DNA of 64,000 bases from JAEUMG01 sp963805405 (GCA_963805405.1 CAWDUC010000020.1:1054001-1118000); one strand, 5' to 3'. Shown: positions 1 to 9,383, counted from the stretch's first letter. Made by a program: numbers and translations. The notes: generated from the letters alone by a model not told the origin.

Positions 1-116
1 GCTGGCCGGGCGCGTGGGCCGTTTGGGGTCGCATGATTTCGTCGGTCATGGCCCGCGCATAAACCAGAATTGGCGCGCCCTTGCAAGCGCGCCAGCCCGG
101 TATTCCGCGGAGGAGC
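1..116. other. left edge, no firm gene
   Basis: I see no complete gene here. On the minus strand an ATG at 50-48 opens a frame that runs off the window after 16 codons, so it could be the 5' end of a gene lying to the left. It has no clear ribosome-binding site and is too short to recognise. Confidence 0.2.
72..93 (-). terminator. GC hairpin downstream of dps
   Basis: GGCGCGC (72-78) pairs with GCGCGCC (87-93) around an 8-base loop, just beyond the dps stop codon on the minus strand. There is no long T run, so termination is only suggested by position and symmetry. Confidence 0.3.
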
Positions 117-644
117 TTATGCCGGGCCTTCGGCCGTGCGGCAGGATTCGAACAGGAACCAGACGCGCCGCTCGGCGTCGTCGATCCACTGCTCGAGCAT
201 GCTTGCGGTTGCCACATCGCCATGCTCGTCGCAAAGATCGTGCGTTTCGCGGAAAAATCCGACCAGGCGCTCATTGTCGTCGCGCAGTTCTGCCAGCATA
301 TCGAGCGGCGTCACGAAGGCGGCATCATTGTCGGATAGACGCTGCAGACGCGCAATCTCGCCGATCGAATGAAGGGTCGTGCCGCCGATCTTGCGGGCGC
401 GTTCGGCGACATCATCGGTAATCGCGTAGATCTGGGCCGCCTGCTCGTCGAGCATCAGGTGATAGTCCCGGAAATGCGGGCCCGACATGTGCCAGTGGAA
501 ATTCTTGGTCTTGAGATAGAGCGTGAAAACATCAGCGAGCAGCGTCGTCAAAGCCGCCGAAATGTCCTTGGTGGCATTGGCACCGAGCGAGGTCGGTGTC
601 TGAAGAGCCGCCGTACGGCGAGCCTTGGCGTCCTTGATACTCAT
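117..644 (-). CDS. dps: Dps-family ferritin-like DNA-protection protein
   Basis: This 175-residue protein has the normal length and sequence of a Dps protein, the dodecameric ferritin-like shell that oxidises and stores iron and protects DNA in starved or oxidatively stressed cells. The ferroxidase stretch is visible: FHWHM near residue 50, then LMLDEQ near 64-68 and DDVAERARKIGG near 77-88. These carry the histidine, aspartate and glutamate ligands expected between helices A and B. The N-terminal 25 residues are basic, as in Dps proteins that bind DNA directly. It is transcribed alone. The start at 644 gives the usual N-terminus. The subgroup is not resolved. Confidence 0.93.
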   Translation of the reverse strand: MSIKDAKARRTAALQTPTSLGANATKDISAALTTLLADVFTLYLKTKNFHWHMSGPHFRDYHLMLDEQAAQIYAITDDVAERARKIGGTTLHSIGEIARLQRLSDNDAAFVTPLDMLAELRDDNERLVGFFRETHDLCDEHGDVATASMLEQWIDDAERRVWFLFESCRTAEGPA

Positions 645-676
645 GGGTTCGTCTCCTGGTTCGGTTCGCAGAAAAT

Positions 677-1135
677 CTATTTGCCGCGCACGGCTTTGAT
701 GATCATCGATGCCAAGGGCACGATCAGGCCCGGCACAGCAGAATCCAGAGGGTTGCGTACCATGCGGGTGATCCCGCGAATATCGGCCTCGACCTCGCGC
801 GCATCGGCTGCGAGCGCATCAAGAGCAGATTTCTGAATCTCCTGGGCAAGCTCCAGGTCGCGGCCCGGTTTGACGCGCGCAGCGACGACGAAGAGAATGG
901 CAGCAAGAATAAGATCGCCAAAACCGACGAGAGCCGCGGCTCCTACGCGGCCCAATCGCGGTTCGAGTTCGAAGTACACGGCAAGATCGAGCATCGCGAG
1001 GCCGAATATGCCGATCAGCGCCGCCACCGCCATGAGGCCCGAGCGCGCCGCGAGATGATTGAGCTTGATCTCGGCGATAACCGATTGGGCACGCAACATG
1101 ACGCGCAGGTCGCGAATGATCTTGTCGGTGTTCAT
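677..1135 (-). CDS. putative phage-holin-like membrane protein
   Basis: This 152-residue protein has two hydrophobic segments, roughly residues 30-52 and 65-86. They are followed by a charged helical stretch and a final hydrophobic patch. The layout resembles the 'putative actinobacterial holin-X / phage_holin_3_6' membrane family, which is common in proteobacterial chromosomes next to YqjD-like genes and is probably a general envelope stress protein rather than a lysis protein. The next gene (1139-1393, same strand) ends three bases upstream of its start, so the two form an operon. No phage genes are nearby, so I do not read it as a prophage remnant. Confidence 0.7.
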   Translation of the reverse strand: MNTDKIIRDLRVMLRAQSVIAEIKLNHLAARSGLMAVAALIGIFGLAMLDLAVYFELEPRLGRVGAAALVGFGDLILAAILFVVAARVKPGRDLELAQEIQKSALDALAADAREVEADIRGITRMVRNPLDSAVPGLIVPLASMIIKAVRGK

Positions 1136-1138
1136 GAT

Positions 1139-1393
1139 CTAGCGCCCCACCATGCGGCCGGCCAACAGCCCGAGCAGGAAGGCGGCCGCTACGGCGGCCA
1201 AGGGATGCCGGGTCACAAGTTCCTCGGCGTCCTCGCCGGCCTTGCCGAGAGTGGCTTCGAGTTCGCGCAGCAGCGTCTCTGCTTCCCCCGGCTGATGGGT
1301 TTCGGACACCGCAGCGGCCGCTTGAGCATCGCCCCGCATCAGCTCTGCCTGGAGGTCGCCCAGCTCTTTTTTTACGGATCGCTTCTTAGCCAT
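1139..1393 (-). CDS. DUF883/YqjD-like inner-membrane anchor protein
   Basis: An 84-residue protein with a charged N-terminal helix (MAKKRSVKKELGDLQAEL) and a single C-terminal transmembrane segment ending in a GxxxGR motif (LLGLLAGRMVGR). That is the plan of the ElaB/YqjD/DUF883 family, tail-anchored proteins thought to tether ribosomes or stabilise the membrane in stationary phase. A longer reading frame opens at 1468, but the extra 25 residues look non-coding, so I chose the ATG at 1393. It is the first gene of a two-gene operon with the holin-like gene. Confidence 0.7.
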   Translation of the reverse strand: MAKKRSVKKELGDLQAELMRGDAQAAAAVSETHQPGEAETLLRELEATLGKAGEDAEELVTRHPLAAVAAAFLLGLLAGRMVGR

Positions 1394-1604
1394 CGAATTT
1401 ACCCAGAATTGCGCAAAGTCTAGTGCGGATTGGCGGGTTTTGACAGTCAAGATTGACAGGCTGGTCAAGAGAGAATGAAAATCATTCTTGCCTCAATTTA
1501 TGGCTGGGATTTCGGTTCCATGCGATTTACCGCCGCCGGGCGGGAACTTCGGCTCTGGACCGGCGCTAATGTCCTTCATCCCTGCTTCATGGAGATCACT
1601 TCCG

Positions 1605-1760
1605 ATGAACAAGCCCGACGCACAGCGCAATACGCCACCCAAATCCGACGAGGAGCAGAAAAAGCTCAAGGACGCGGTCAATGGTCTCGACAAGCCGGCT
1701 CTGCCCCGCGCCGAGCCTCCGCTCGCGGTCCCGGCAAAGAACACCGTTGAGAAAGGCTAA
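1605..1760 (+). CDS. small hypothetical protein, 51 aa
   Basis: A short, hydrophilic frame beginning MNKPDAQRN, rich in lysine, aspartate and proline and probably disordered. The ATG at 1605 has a GGAG at 1591-1594. An upstream in-frame ATG at 1488 would add low-quality sequence. No family is recognised. It lies alone between the divergent DUF883-like gene and the cation transporter. Confidence 0.45.
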   Translation: MNKPDAQRNTPPKSDEEQKKLKDAVNGLDKPALPRAEPPLAVPAKNTVEKG

Positions 1761-1836
1761 GAGCGCAATTCCGACCATTGAAACGTCACGCAGCCCTGCC
1801 TAGAACCCGCTCTAGCTTGGTCCCGGAACAGGGTAT

Positions 1837-3213
1837 ATGGCGCTCTCGGAAAAACAACGCGTCGCATTGATCTCGCTTCTGGCGAGCGCGTTATTGGCTG
1901 GCTCCAAGCTTTTTGCCGGCCTCGCCACGGGTTCGCTCGGCATCCTTTCCGAGGCGATCCACAGCCTGCTCGATTTCGGCGCGACAATCATCACATTCTT
2001 CGCAATCAGATGGTCGGACCAGCCGCCTGATGACGAGCATCATTACGGCCATGCCAAGGCCGAGAGCGTTGCGGCGCTGGCAGAGACCGGACTTCTGTTC
2101 CTCACAACCGTCTGGATTGTCTACGAGGCGGTGAAGCGCATCATCTCCGGCGAGACGCATGTCATCACGACCTGGTGGGCGGTGGCGATCATCGCAGCCT
2201 CGGTCATCATAGATTACAACCGCGCGCGCAGCCTTTCCCGCGTCGCCAAGAAGACATCGAGCGAGGCACTCGAAGCCGATGCACTACACTTCTCCTCCGA
2301 CATGTGGAGTTCGCTGGTCGTGCTCGTCGGCCTCGGCGCGGTGTGGCTGGGGTTTCCGCTCGCCGACCCGATCGCGGCGCTCATCGTTTCGCTGTTCGTG
2401 GCCCTGGCCGGCTGGCGGCTAGGGCGGCGCACGATCAACAGCCTCCTCGATACCGCGCCACAGGGGGTGAGCGAGAAGCTTTCGCGGATCATCACGCAAA
2501 CGGAAGGCGTGCTCAATCTGCGGCGCCTGCGCGTGCGCCCTTCCGGCGCGACGCTGTTTGCCGGCGTCGTCGTCGAAGTGCCCCGCACCATGGCGATCGA
2601 CGCGATGATGCAGCTCGAACAGACACTGACACAGCGGATCAAGTCCGAATATCCCAATGTCGATGTGACAGTGACCACCAATCCGGTCGTACTTGACGAC
2701 GAGACGATTTTTCAACGCGTGATGCTGATCGCGGCACGGCATGAGCTCGCCATCCATCACATCACGGTTCAGGAGATTTCCGGCAGGATTGCGATCAGCT
2801 TCGATGTCGAAGTCGACGGCTCGCAGACGCTTGGCGCCGCGCATGATGAGGCGACGGCGCTTGAACTCGCCATCAGCCGGGAACTCGGCCCCGATGTCGA
2901 GGTCGAGAGCCATATTGAACCCCTGCCCTTCGCTACGCTCGCCGGCAATGAGGTTCAGCCTTCCGAATGTGCGGCAATCATGGCTGCGCTCAAGGAGTTC
3001 GCAAGCGATCAGCCCAAGCTGACCGACCTCCACAATATCCGGGTGCGCCGCAATGAGCATGGTCTCTTCGTTCACTATCATTGCCGTTTCAAACCGGAGG
3101 AGACGGTGGAGGCGGCGCATGAGGCGGTGGATACCATCGAGCATCGCCTGCGCGAACGCTTTCCGGAAATCAGGCGGGTGATCGGCCATGCCGAACCGGT
3201 CGGCGCGCCATGA
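1837..3213 (+). CDS. cation diffusion facilitator (CDF) transporter
   Basis: A 458-residue inner-membrane exporter of divalent cations (Zn, Fe, Mn, Co or Cd), working by proton antiport. The N-terminal half has the six-helix CDF domain with both metal-site signatures. HSLLDFG, followed by HHYGHAKAES, marks helix II and its loop, and DALHFSSDMWSS marks helix V (HxxxD). The rest is cytoplasmic. It is longer than the usual 300-residue CDF because after the first regulatory ferredoxin-like domain (about 215-290) it continues with two more similar segments rich in His and Glu. These resemble repeats of the ZT-dimer domain (for example around HHITVQEISGRIAISFDVEV). The metal cannot be called from sequence. 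The hutD-like gene begins just after its stop. Confidence 0.88.
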   Translation: MALSEKQRVALISLLASALLAGSKLFAGLATGSLGILSEAIHSLLDFGATIITFFAIRWSDQPPDDEHHYGHAKAESVAALAETGLLFLTTVWIVYEAVKRIISGETHVITTWWAVAIIAASVIIDYNRARSLSRVAKKTSSEALEADALHFSSDMWSSLVVLVGLGAVWLGFPLADPIAALIVSLFVALAGWRLGRRTINSLLDTAPQGVSEKLSRIITQTEGVLNLRRLRVRPSGATLFAGVVVEVPRTMAIDAMMQLEQTLTQRIKSEYPNVDVTVTTNPVVLDDETIFQRVMLIAARHELAIHHITVQEISGRIAISFDVEVDGSQTLGAAHDEATALELAISRELGPDVEVESHIEPLPFATLAGNEVQPSECAAIMAALKEFASDQPKLTDLHNIRVRRNEHGLFVHYHCRFKPEETVEAAHEAVDTIEHRLRERFPEIRRVIGHAEPVGAP

Positions 3214-3226
3214 CGGGTGCGGCCTG

Positions 3227-3800
3227 ATGCGCCACCTGCGGCCTGAAGATTACCGCGTCATGCCATGGAAGAACGGCGGCGGCGTCACCACCGAGATCGC
3301 TATTTATCCTGCAGATGCCGGCATTTCCAGCTCCGGCTTCATCTGGCGGGTGAGCATCGCGGAAGTCGCCATCGACGGGCCGTTTTCGCGCTTTCCGGGC
3401 TATGACCGGCATATCATGACCATCGCCGGCAAGGGCATGCAACTCGAGGCCGATGGTCATGGGACGATCGACCTCTCGGCGATTTTCGTGCCGCGAGAAT
3501 TTTCCGGCGACTGGGATGTCGATGGCCAGTTGATCGATGGGCCGGTGCGGGATTTCAATCTGATGGTGGCGCGAGAAAAGGCCAAGGGCTCGCTCTGCGT
3601 GGAACGTCTGGCGGAACGCATGCGCTATGATGGCAGGCAACGACACGCTGCTCATCCACGTGCTCGAAGGCGACGGCACGGCCGAGGCGCGGGTGATCGC
3701 GGAGGGCGACACGCTGATACTCTCGGCCGGAGAGACACTCACCGTGACTCCGTCCAGCGATGAACTGCAACTGGCGGTGGTGAGAATTCGCGAGGTTTAG
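3227..3800 (+). pseudogene. hutD: HutD/Ves-family cupin, frameshifted
   Basis: HutD proteins are small bicupins linked to histidine degradation, probably guarding against excess formiminoglutamate. The start MRHLRPEDYRVMPWKNGGG and the signature PWKNGGGVTTEI are clear. The frame runs correctly to about 3631 and then continues one base later as AGNDTLLIHVLEGDG... to a stop at 3800. Removing one base near 3632 restores a normal-length protein of about 190 residues. I expect a sequencing error rather than a dead gene. No hutU/H/I genes are in the window. It follows the CDF gene by 13 bases and is probably co-transcribed with it. Confidence 0.75.
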
Positions 3801-3889
3801 CACCCGCCCACCATTCTTTTCCCTCCCCGAGTTTCGCGCGGCGAAGAGAAGGAACGAGAGGGAAACCCACCTATCCATAAAAACAGACA

Positions 3890-3909
3890 CCCCGGCATTT
3901 CTGCCGGGG
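3890..3909 (-). terminator. intrinsic terminator of the vWA gene
   Basis: A perfect 8-bp stem, CCCCGGCA with TGCCGGGG, and a 4-base loop. On the minus strand it is followed by TGTCTGTTTTTATGG, a good U tract. It lies 25 bases past the stop of the vWA-domain gene, so it ends the sigma-vWA transcript. Confidence 0.75.
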
Positions 3910-3934
3910 CATCCGTCGCCGTCCGTAAGCGTGT

Positions 3935-5942
3935 TCACGGCTGCAGGGGAGCGAGGGCCTGAGCCGTCTTTGCAAGGCGCACCAGATTGACGAATTCAGC
4001 GCGATAGCCGAATGCGTCGGAACCCTTGGCGCCCTGCGCAAGGGCGATCACATCATCAAGGGTAAAAGATTTGGTATATCTGCCGCCGCGCAGAAGCTCG
4101 CCAAAGGCCGCTACCGCGGCTGCAAATCGTGATTCCTGCGGAATGTTTGCGGCGTCCTTAACCTCGGATGAAACGAGGACCGGAACATTTATCAATTGGC
4201 TCGTGTCGCTATCCGGCAATTTGTAACGCATTTTCACGAAGGCATATTCTTTCAGCTCAGCCTCCGCCGATGCCGCGTCGTGACCATAGCGCAGGCTCAT
4301 CGACAAGCGCCGTGCCAGCATTCTTCGGCACGAATTCATAGATGGCCGTCACCGTATGCCCAGAGCCGATCTCGCCGGCATCGACCTTGTCATTGTTGAA
4401 ATCCTCGCGGTTCAATAATCGCGTCTCATAGCCGATGAGGCGGTATTCAGAGACGGTCGAAGGATTGAACTCGACTTGGATCTTCACATCCTTGGCGATC
4501 GGGAACAGCGTCGATGTCGCCTCATCGACCAGCACTTTGCGCGCCTCGTTGATCGAGTCGATATAGGCCGCGTTGCCATTGCCGTTCTGGGCGAGCGTCT
4601 GCATCATCGCGTCATTGTAATTGCCCTGGCCAAAGCCCAGCACCGAGAGATAGACGCCGGTTTCGCGCTTGCGCTCGACAAAGCTCTTGAGTTCGTCGGG
4701 ATCGGTGATGCCGACATTGAAATCGCCGTCGGTTGCGAGGATCACGCGATTGATGCCGGTCTTGTCGAAGCTCTGCTCGGCCAATTGATAGGCCTGGCGG
4801 ATGCCTTCGGCGCCAGCGGTCGAGCCTTCCGACATCAGGCCATCAAGCGCTGAAATGATCTTGCCCTTGTCCTTGATCTTCGTCGGCTCGAGCAGTGTTC
4901 CGGCATTGCCGGCATAGGTGACGATCGACACCGTGTCCTCGGGCCCCAGGCCTTCGACCAGCATCTTCATGGCATTGCGCAGCAAGGGCAGCTTGTTCGG
5001 CTCGTTCATCGACCCCGAAGTATCGATGAGAAAAACGAGATTGGCGCGCGGCTTTTCCTGGCCGTTGAGCGAGAAGCCCTTGATGCCGATATGGAGCAAG
5101 CGGTTCGAGGGATTCCATGGTGCCGGGAAGACCGAGACATTGGCCTTGAAGGGCTCGGCCTTGTCGGCAGGGCCGGCATAATCATAGGGGAAGTAGTTGA
5201 CCATCTCCTCGATGCGCACCGCATCCTTCTGCGGCAATGTGTTGTTGTTGAGGGAAGCGCGGATAAAGGCATAGGAGGCCGTGTCGACATCGATCGAGAA
5301 GGTCGAGACCGGCTCCTCGGCCGTGACCTTCACCGGATTGGTTTCGATCTCGGTGAACTTGTCGCGGCCCTGGTCGTGATAATATTGCGGCTGCTGGTCC
5401 GGCATGGACGCAAGCCCGTCATTCTTCATCTTCGCCACGCCCTGCGCGATGCTCGCAGGAGGCGGCGGGCCGTCTACCATGCCCATCTCAGCGACAAGTT
5501 CATCCGACGCGGGGGCAACGGGTTCTGCCGGCACAGTTTCTCCGACTGCTTCCGGCTTTGGCGCGGGCGTGTCCTGCCGCAAGGCCGTCGTCGCATCCAC
5601 TTCCTTTTTGTCCGCATCGGTCTGGATCGCCAGCGGTTCGCGCAGCAATGGCATCAGTGCGTTGATGTTGATGGCGACGAGCGTCAGCACGGCAAGACTT
5701 GTTCCCATCATGAGCGCGTGGCTCAATCGAATTGATTGCATGATCGGTCTCCCTCGTAGTCGTCCGATGAACGCCCCTGCCCGATCACTGAGACGCTTAC
5801 GGCCGACCGATCCTTGGAGACGATCTTGCGAAATCTTTTCGAAGCGTGCGGTCGCAAGCGCGATCGCGGCTGCGCGGGTGCCCGGCGGCGGCTGCGCGGC
5901 TTCGGCGCGCAATTCGGTTTTCAGTCTTTCGAGTTCATCCAT
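3935..5942 (-). pseudogene. vWA-domain protein with DUF3520 C-terminus, frameshifted
   Basis: The product is a membrane-anchored von Willebrand factor A protein of the YfbK type. Residues 1-70 are basic and cytoplasmic, 75-95 form one transmembrane helix, and 96-180 are a Pro/Ala linker. A conserved domain (ETNPVKVTAEEPVSTFSIDVDT) comes before the vWA fold, which keeps the MIDAS motif FLIDTSGSMNEP, so it should bind a metal and a protein ligand. The C-terminal DUF3520 domain continues in another frame after about 4294 (LRYGHDAASAEAELKEYAFV... to 3935). One extra base in a GG pair explains this. It overlaps the stop of the ECF sigma gene by 8 bases, so the two are translationally coupled. The N-terminal part may act as an anti-sigma segment, which is inference. 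Confidence 0.8.
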
Positions 5943-6474
5943 CCGTGTCGCGTCCCACCATGGATTTGAGGCGCTTTCGCACCTCATGCATGCGCCAGGA
6001 CACCGTCGTCTCGGCGATGCCCAGAATTTCTGCTGCCTCGGCGTGGCTTAGATCTTCGCCGACCACGAGAAACGCGGTTTCGCGCAGAGCCTCGTCAAGC
6101 CGGGCGAGTGCCGTCTTGAGCCAGTCCTGCCGTGCCACATCGTCGGCCCAATCCGCCGCATCGTCGGCGGCGAATGCCATGTAGTCGGCCTGGATGCGGG
6201 CGCGGCTTGCCTGCTTGCGCCTCTGGTCGCGGCAGGCATTGACCACCACCCGGTAGAGCCAGGTCGAGAAACGGCTATCGCCCTTGAAGCTTGCGATCCG
6301 GTCGGCGAGGCTCAGGCAAATATCCTGGGCCACATCCTCCGCCTCGACCGCCGAGCCGAGAAGCCGGCGGCCCAGGCGAAAAATCATGTCGTAATGCCGC
6401 TCCAGCAGGTGCCGGAATGCAGCCCCGTCGCCATTTTTGGCCCTCCGGGCCAGGTCCAGATCGCTCGCTTCCAT
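5935..6474 (-). CDS. ECF-type RNA polymerase sigma factor
   Basis: This 179-residue protein has the two-domain ECF layout. Region 2 spans about 10-80 (HYDMIFRLGRRLLGSAVEAEDVAQD, then FSTWLYRVVVNACRDQRRK). Region 4 spans about 115-170, with the helix-turn-helix HAEAAEILGIAETTVSWRMHEVRKRL. It should direct polymerase to a stress regulon. The gene immediately downstream and overlapping encodes the vWA membrane protein, so this membrane partner probably controls the sigma factor, as anti-sigma factors do. I could not identify an autoregulatory promoter with confidence in the short gap to the next gene. Confidence 0.9.
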   Translation of the reverse strand: MEASDLDLARRAKNGDGAAFRHLLERHYDMIFRLGRRLLGSAVEAEDVAQDICLSLADRIASFKGDSRFSTWLYRVVVNACRDQRRKQASRARIQADYMAFAADDAADWADDVARQDWLKTALARLDEALRETAFLVVGEDLSHAEAAEILGIAETTVSWRMHEVRKRLKSMVGRDTDG

Positions 6475-6541
6475 GGGCGTTTTGCAGAGTTAGACGCGAG
6501 GAACCGGGCGAATCCTTGGAGCGGCATCGGAAAAATTGTGG

Positions 6542-7456
6542 CTAGCCCAGCCGGTAGCGGCCCGCGAAAATCAATCCATACATGCCGATGGCGATGACGG
6601 CCATGGCGGCCATCTGGTAGGCCGCGACCCCACCACCCAGAAACAGGACGGTCAATAGCATGGTGACTGCCGGCGCCGGGACGGTCACCGAGCTTGCCAG
6701 CGACACATCGATATGGCGCATCGCATAGAACCACAGGATCAGTTCGAGGTAATAGGCGACGCCAAGGATCAAAGCGGCCTTCTGGAAATCTGTCGCGATG
6801 AAGGCCGCGGAAAGCTGGCCGGGCGAGCCGAAGGCGAGTGCGAGGAACAGCAGGAAAGCGCCGGAGATGACGAGCCGCGAGATCGTTACCTGATTGGGCG
6901 TGATTTTTGTCGTGGTGATTACCTGGCGCAGAAGGATGTGGGCGATGCTCCAGATGAGCGGGATTCCAAGCGCGAAGGCCGACCACCAGGAGATGTCGGC
7001 GATGCGGAAGGTGCCCTCGGTCGTGAGATATAAGAGCGCCAGAAGCATCAGCAGCATGAAGAAGAGTTCGAGCGGCGACTTGCGCCTGCCGAGGAAGAGT
7101 GCTTCCCACACGGTCGCGAAGAGCGGATAAGCCTGGAGCGCGATCACCATGCTGACCGGACCGGCTTTCTCGGCAGCCACGACGAACATGTAGGTCGATA
7201 GGCCAAACAGGACGCCGGTCAGGAGCGTGATGAGGCCTGCACGACCGCGGGATATGAGTTTCGGGAAGCCCTCGCCTTTCGCAAGCTCGATCGCGAAGAG
7301 CGGCATGGCGGCGACGAGCTGCCAAAACGTGATGGCGATCGTGAAGGTCAATCCATCGAAGCGCGCCGGGCGGTTTGCGGCAAGCACCGGCATGGCGCCA
7401 AGTATCACAAGACAGATCAGCGCCAGTCCAATGCCGACGCCGCGAGATTTCGCCAT
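6542..7456 (-). CDS. EamA/DMT-family transporter
   Basis: A 304-residue protein with about ten hydrophobic segments arranged as two five-helix EamA repeats, the drug/metabolite transporter fold of inner-membrane exporters. The substrate cannot be inferred. The ATG at 7456 (MAKSRGVGIGLALICLV) is preceded by AAGG at a good distance and begins directly before the first helix. A longer frame to 7534 adds non-conserved residues. The gene sits between the ECF sigma gene and a GNAT gene on the same strand but with gaps of 67 and 89 bases, so operon membership is uncertain. Confidence 0.85.
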   Translation of the reverse strand: MAKSRGVGIGLALICLVILGAMPVLAANRPARFDGLTFTIAITFWQLVAAMPLFAIELAKGEGFPKLISRGRAGLITLLTGVLFGLSTYMFVVAAEKAGPVSMVIALQAYPLFATVWEALFLGRRKSPLELFFMLLMLLALLYLTTEGTFRIADISWWSAFALGIPLIWSIAHILLRQVITTTKITPNQVTISRLVISGAFLLFLALAFGSPGQLSAAFIATDFQKAALILGVAYYLELILWFYAMRHIDVSLASSVTVPAPAVTMLLTVLFLGGGVAAYQMAAMAVIAIGMYGLIFAGRYRLG

Positions 7457-7545
7457 GTCGCCTTTTCCCCCGGGTGGGAGGTTCGATAAGATGCGGATGC
7501 AAGGAGCGCAATCGAACAATTGCCGGGGTGACAATTGTTTACGGG

Positions 7546-8130
7546 CTAGTTCCTGAAGTCGAGCCGCATTAGTGGGCGCTTCGGCGAGCGGCGCGCGACT
7601 TCCTCAAATCCCAGGCGCCGGAAGACCGAGGCCAGGCCGACAAATCCCTCGCCCCATTGCAAAGGCTTGTCCGGTTCGATGGCGCAAGCTTCGACGGCCT
7701 CGGCGCCATGCTTGCGGGCATGATCGGAAGCGGCCCTGGCGAGCGTCTGCATCAGGCCCTTCTTGCGATGGCCTGGGCGGCTGAAGAAGCAGGTGATGGC
7801 ATAGGTATTATCGGGATCGGGCGCGGCGTTCTCTTCTACAGGTCGCGATGTCTTGCCCAGATTGAAGCGCGAAACGCTGGGCCTGGGGCCGACCGCGACC
7901 CAGCCGATAGCCACGTCGCCTTCATACGCGAGAAGCCCCGGCGGCGGACCCTTCTTGACCACCCCTAAGAAACGCCGCTTGCGGCCGTCCTTGCCGAGCG
8001 CATCCCATTCTCTGCGCACGATGCGCGGCCACATGCACCAGCAGCCGGAATTGGCGCCGCGTTCTGGGCCAAAGAGATCGACGAGGTCGGGCCAGCGTTC
8101 CGGAGTCAGCGGATGGATCTTGAGAGACAT
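7546..8130 (-). CDS. GNAT-family N-acetyltransferase
   Basis: A 194-residue acetyltransferase. The acetyl-CoA-binding stretch is in the middle (ITCFFSRPGHRKKGLMQTLA, about residues 113-132), which fits motif A with an RxxGL-type pyrophosphate loop. The C-terminal half carries FRRLGFEEVARRSP. The N-terminal NSGCWCMWPRI is found in a GNAT subgroup of unknown substrate. It lies three bases downstream of the isovaleryl-CoA dehydrogenase gene, so it is probably in its operon. Confidence 0.85.
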   Translation of the reverse strand: MSLKIHPLTPERWPDLVDLFGPERGANSGCWCMWPRIVRREWDALGKDGRKRRFLGVVKKGPPPGLLAYEGDVAIGWVAVGPRPSVSRFNLGKTSRPVEENAAPDPDNTYAITCFFSRPGHRKKGLMQTLARAASDHARKHGAEAVEACAIEPDKPLQWGEGFVGLASVFRRLGFEEVARRSPKRPLMRLDFRN

Positions 8131-8133
8131 GAA

Positions 8134-9306
8134 TCAGGCCGTTTCCTCGAACAGTTCGCGGCCGATCAACCAGCGGCGGATTTCGCTGGTGCCGGCGCCA
8201 ATCTCATAGAGCTTGGCGTCGCGCAGCAACCGGCCGGTCGGCGTCTCGTTGATATAGCCAGTGCCGCCAAGGCACTGGATCGCCTCGAGCGCCATCCAGG
8301 TCGCCTTCTCCGCCGCATAGAGAATGGCGCCGGCCGCGTCCTTGCGCGAAGTCGCGCCGCGATCGCAGGCCTTGGCCACGGCATAGACATAGGCGCGCGT
8401 CGCGCTCATCGTCGTGTACATGTCGGCGAGCTTGCCCTGCATCAATTGGAAGGTGCCGATCGACTGACCGAACTGCTTTCTCTCGTGGACATAGGGCAGC
8501 ACCAGATCCATGCAGGCCTGCATGATACCGAGCGGACCTGCGGCGAGCACGGCGCGCTCGTAATCGAGACCCGACATCAGCACGTTCACGCCGCGGCCGA
8601 TTTCGCCCAGCACATTTTCGGCCGGAACTTCGCAATCGGTGAAGACAAGCTCGCCCGTCTCCGAGCCTCGCATGCCGAGCTTGTCGAGTTTCTGGGCGAC
8701 GCTGAAACCCTTGAAGTCCTTCTCGACGATGAAGGCGGTGATACCGCGCGCACCGGCATCGGGATCGGTCTTGGCATAGACGACGAGCACATCGGCGCAG
8801 GGCCCGTTGGTGATCCAGAATTTGCTGCCATTGAGAACATAGCGATCGCCCTTGCGCTCGGCCTTGAGCTTCATCGACACGACATCGGAGCCCGCACCCG
8901 GTTCCGACATGGCGAGCGCGCCGATATGGGCGCCCGAGACAAGCTTCGGCAGATAGCGGCGCTTCTGCTCGGCTCCGCCATTGCGCCTGATCTGGTTCAC
9001 GCAGAGATTGGAGTGGGCGCCATAGGAAAGGCCGATTGAGGCGGAGCCCCGCGAAATTTCCTCCATGGCAATACAGTGTTCGAGATAGCCGAGGCCCGAG
9101 CCGCCATATTCCTCCTCGACCGTGATGCCGAGCACTCCGAGTTCGCCGAGTTTCGGCCAGAGCTGGCGCGGAAAAACATCGGTGCGGTCGATCTCGGCGG
9201 CGATTGGCGCGATCTCGGCGTCGGTGAAACTCTTCACTGTCTCGCGGATCGCTTCGGCAGTGTCGCCGAGATCGAAATCGAGGGTTGGATAGCGGTTGGC
9301 GAGCAT
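8134..9306 (-). CDS. ivd: isovaleryl-CoA dehydrogenase
   Basis: A 390-residue flavoprotein that oxidises isovaleryl-CoA to 3-methylcrotonyl-CoA in leucine breakdown and passes electrons to ETF. Acyl-CoA dehydrogenase signatures are visible: ALAMSEPGAGSDV (130-141), WITNG (164-168) and the C-terminal QCLGGTGYINETPTGRLLRD. The catalytic base is Glu250 within LDYERAVLAAGPLGIMQ, the location and context typical of isovaleryl-CoA dehydrogenases rather than of medium-chain enzymes. SYGAHSNLCVNQI (94-106) also matches this subgroup. Length is normal. Other leucine-pathway genes (mccA/mccB) are not in the window. Confidence 0.92.
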   Translation of the reverse strand: MLANRYPTLDFDLGDTAEAIRETVKSFTDAEIAPIAAEIDRTDVFPRQLWPKLGELGVLGITVEEEYGGSGLGYLEHCIAMEEISRGSASIGLSYGAHSNLCVNQIRRNGGAEQKRRYLPKLVSGAHIGALAMSEPGAGSDVVSMKLKAERKGDRYVLNGSKFWITNGPCADVLVVYAKTDPDAGARGITAFIVEKDFKGFSVAQKLDKLGMRGSETGELVFTDCEVPAENVLGEIGRGVNVLMSGLDYERAVLAAGPLGIMQACMDLVLPYVHERKQFGQSIGTFQLMQGKLADMYTTMSATRAYVYAVAKACDRGATSRKDAAGAILYAAEKATWMALEAIQCLGGTGYINETPTGRLLRDAKLYEIGAGTSEIRRWLIGRELFEETA

Positions 9307-9383
9307 GGCGGCTGGTCCTCTGATGCCGCCCCTATTCTAGAGGCCGGTGAAGAGCAGGTCGATGGCGCCTAACCCACCGTTCG

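Noticed and set aside
677..1135. Prophage remnant because of the holin-like gene
   Set aside because: No other phage genes are present and this family is a common chromosomal membrane protein.
8113..9039. Plus-strand frame of 308 codons
   Set aside because: Shadow of the isovaleryl-CoA dehydrogenase gene on the other strand; the protein has no recognisable feature.
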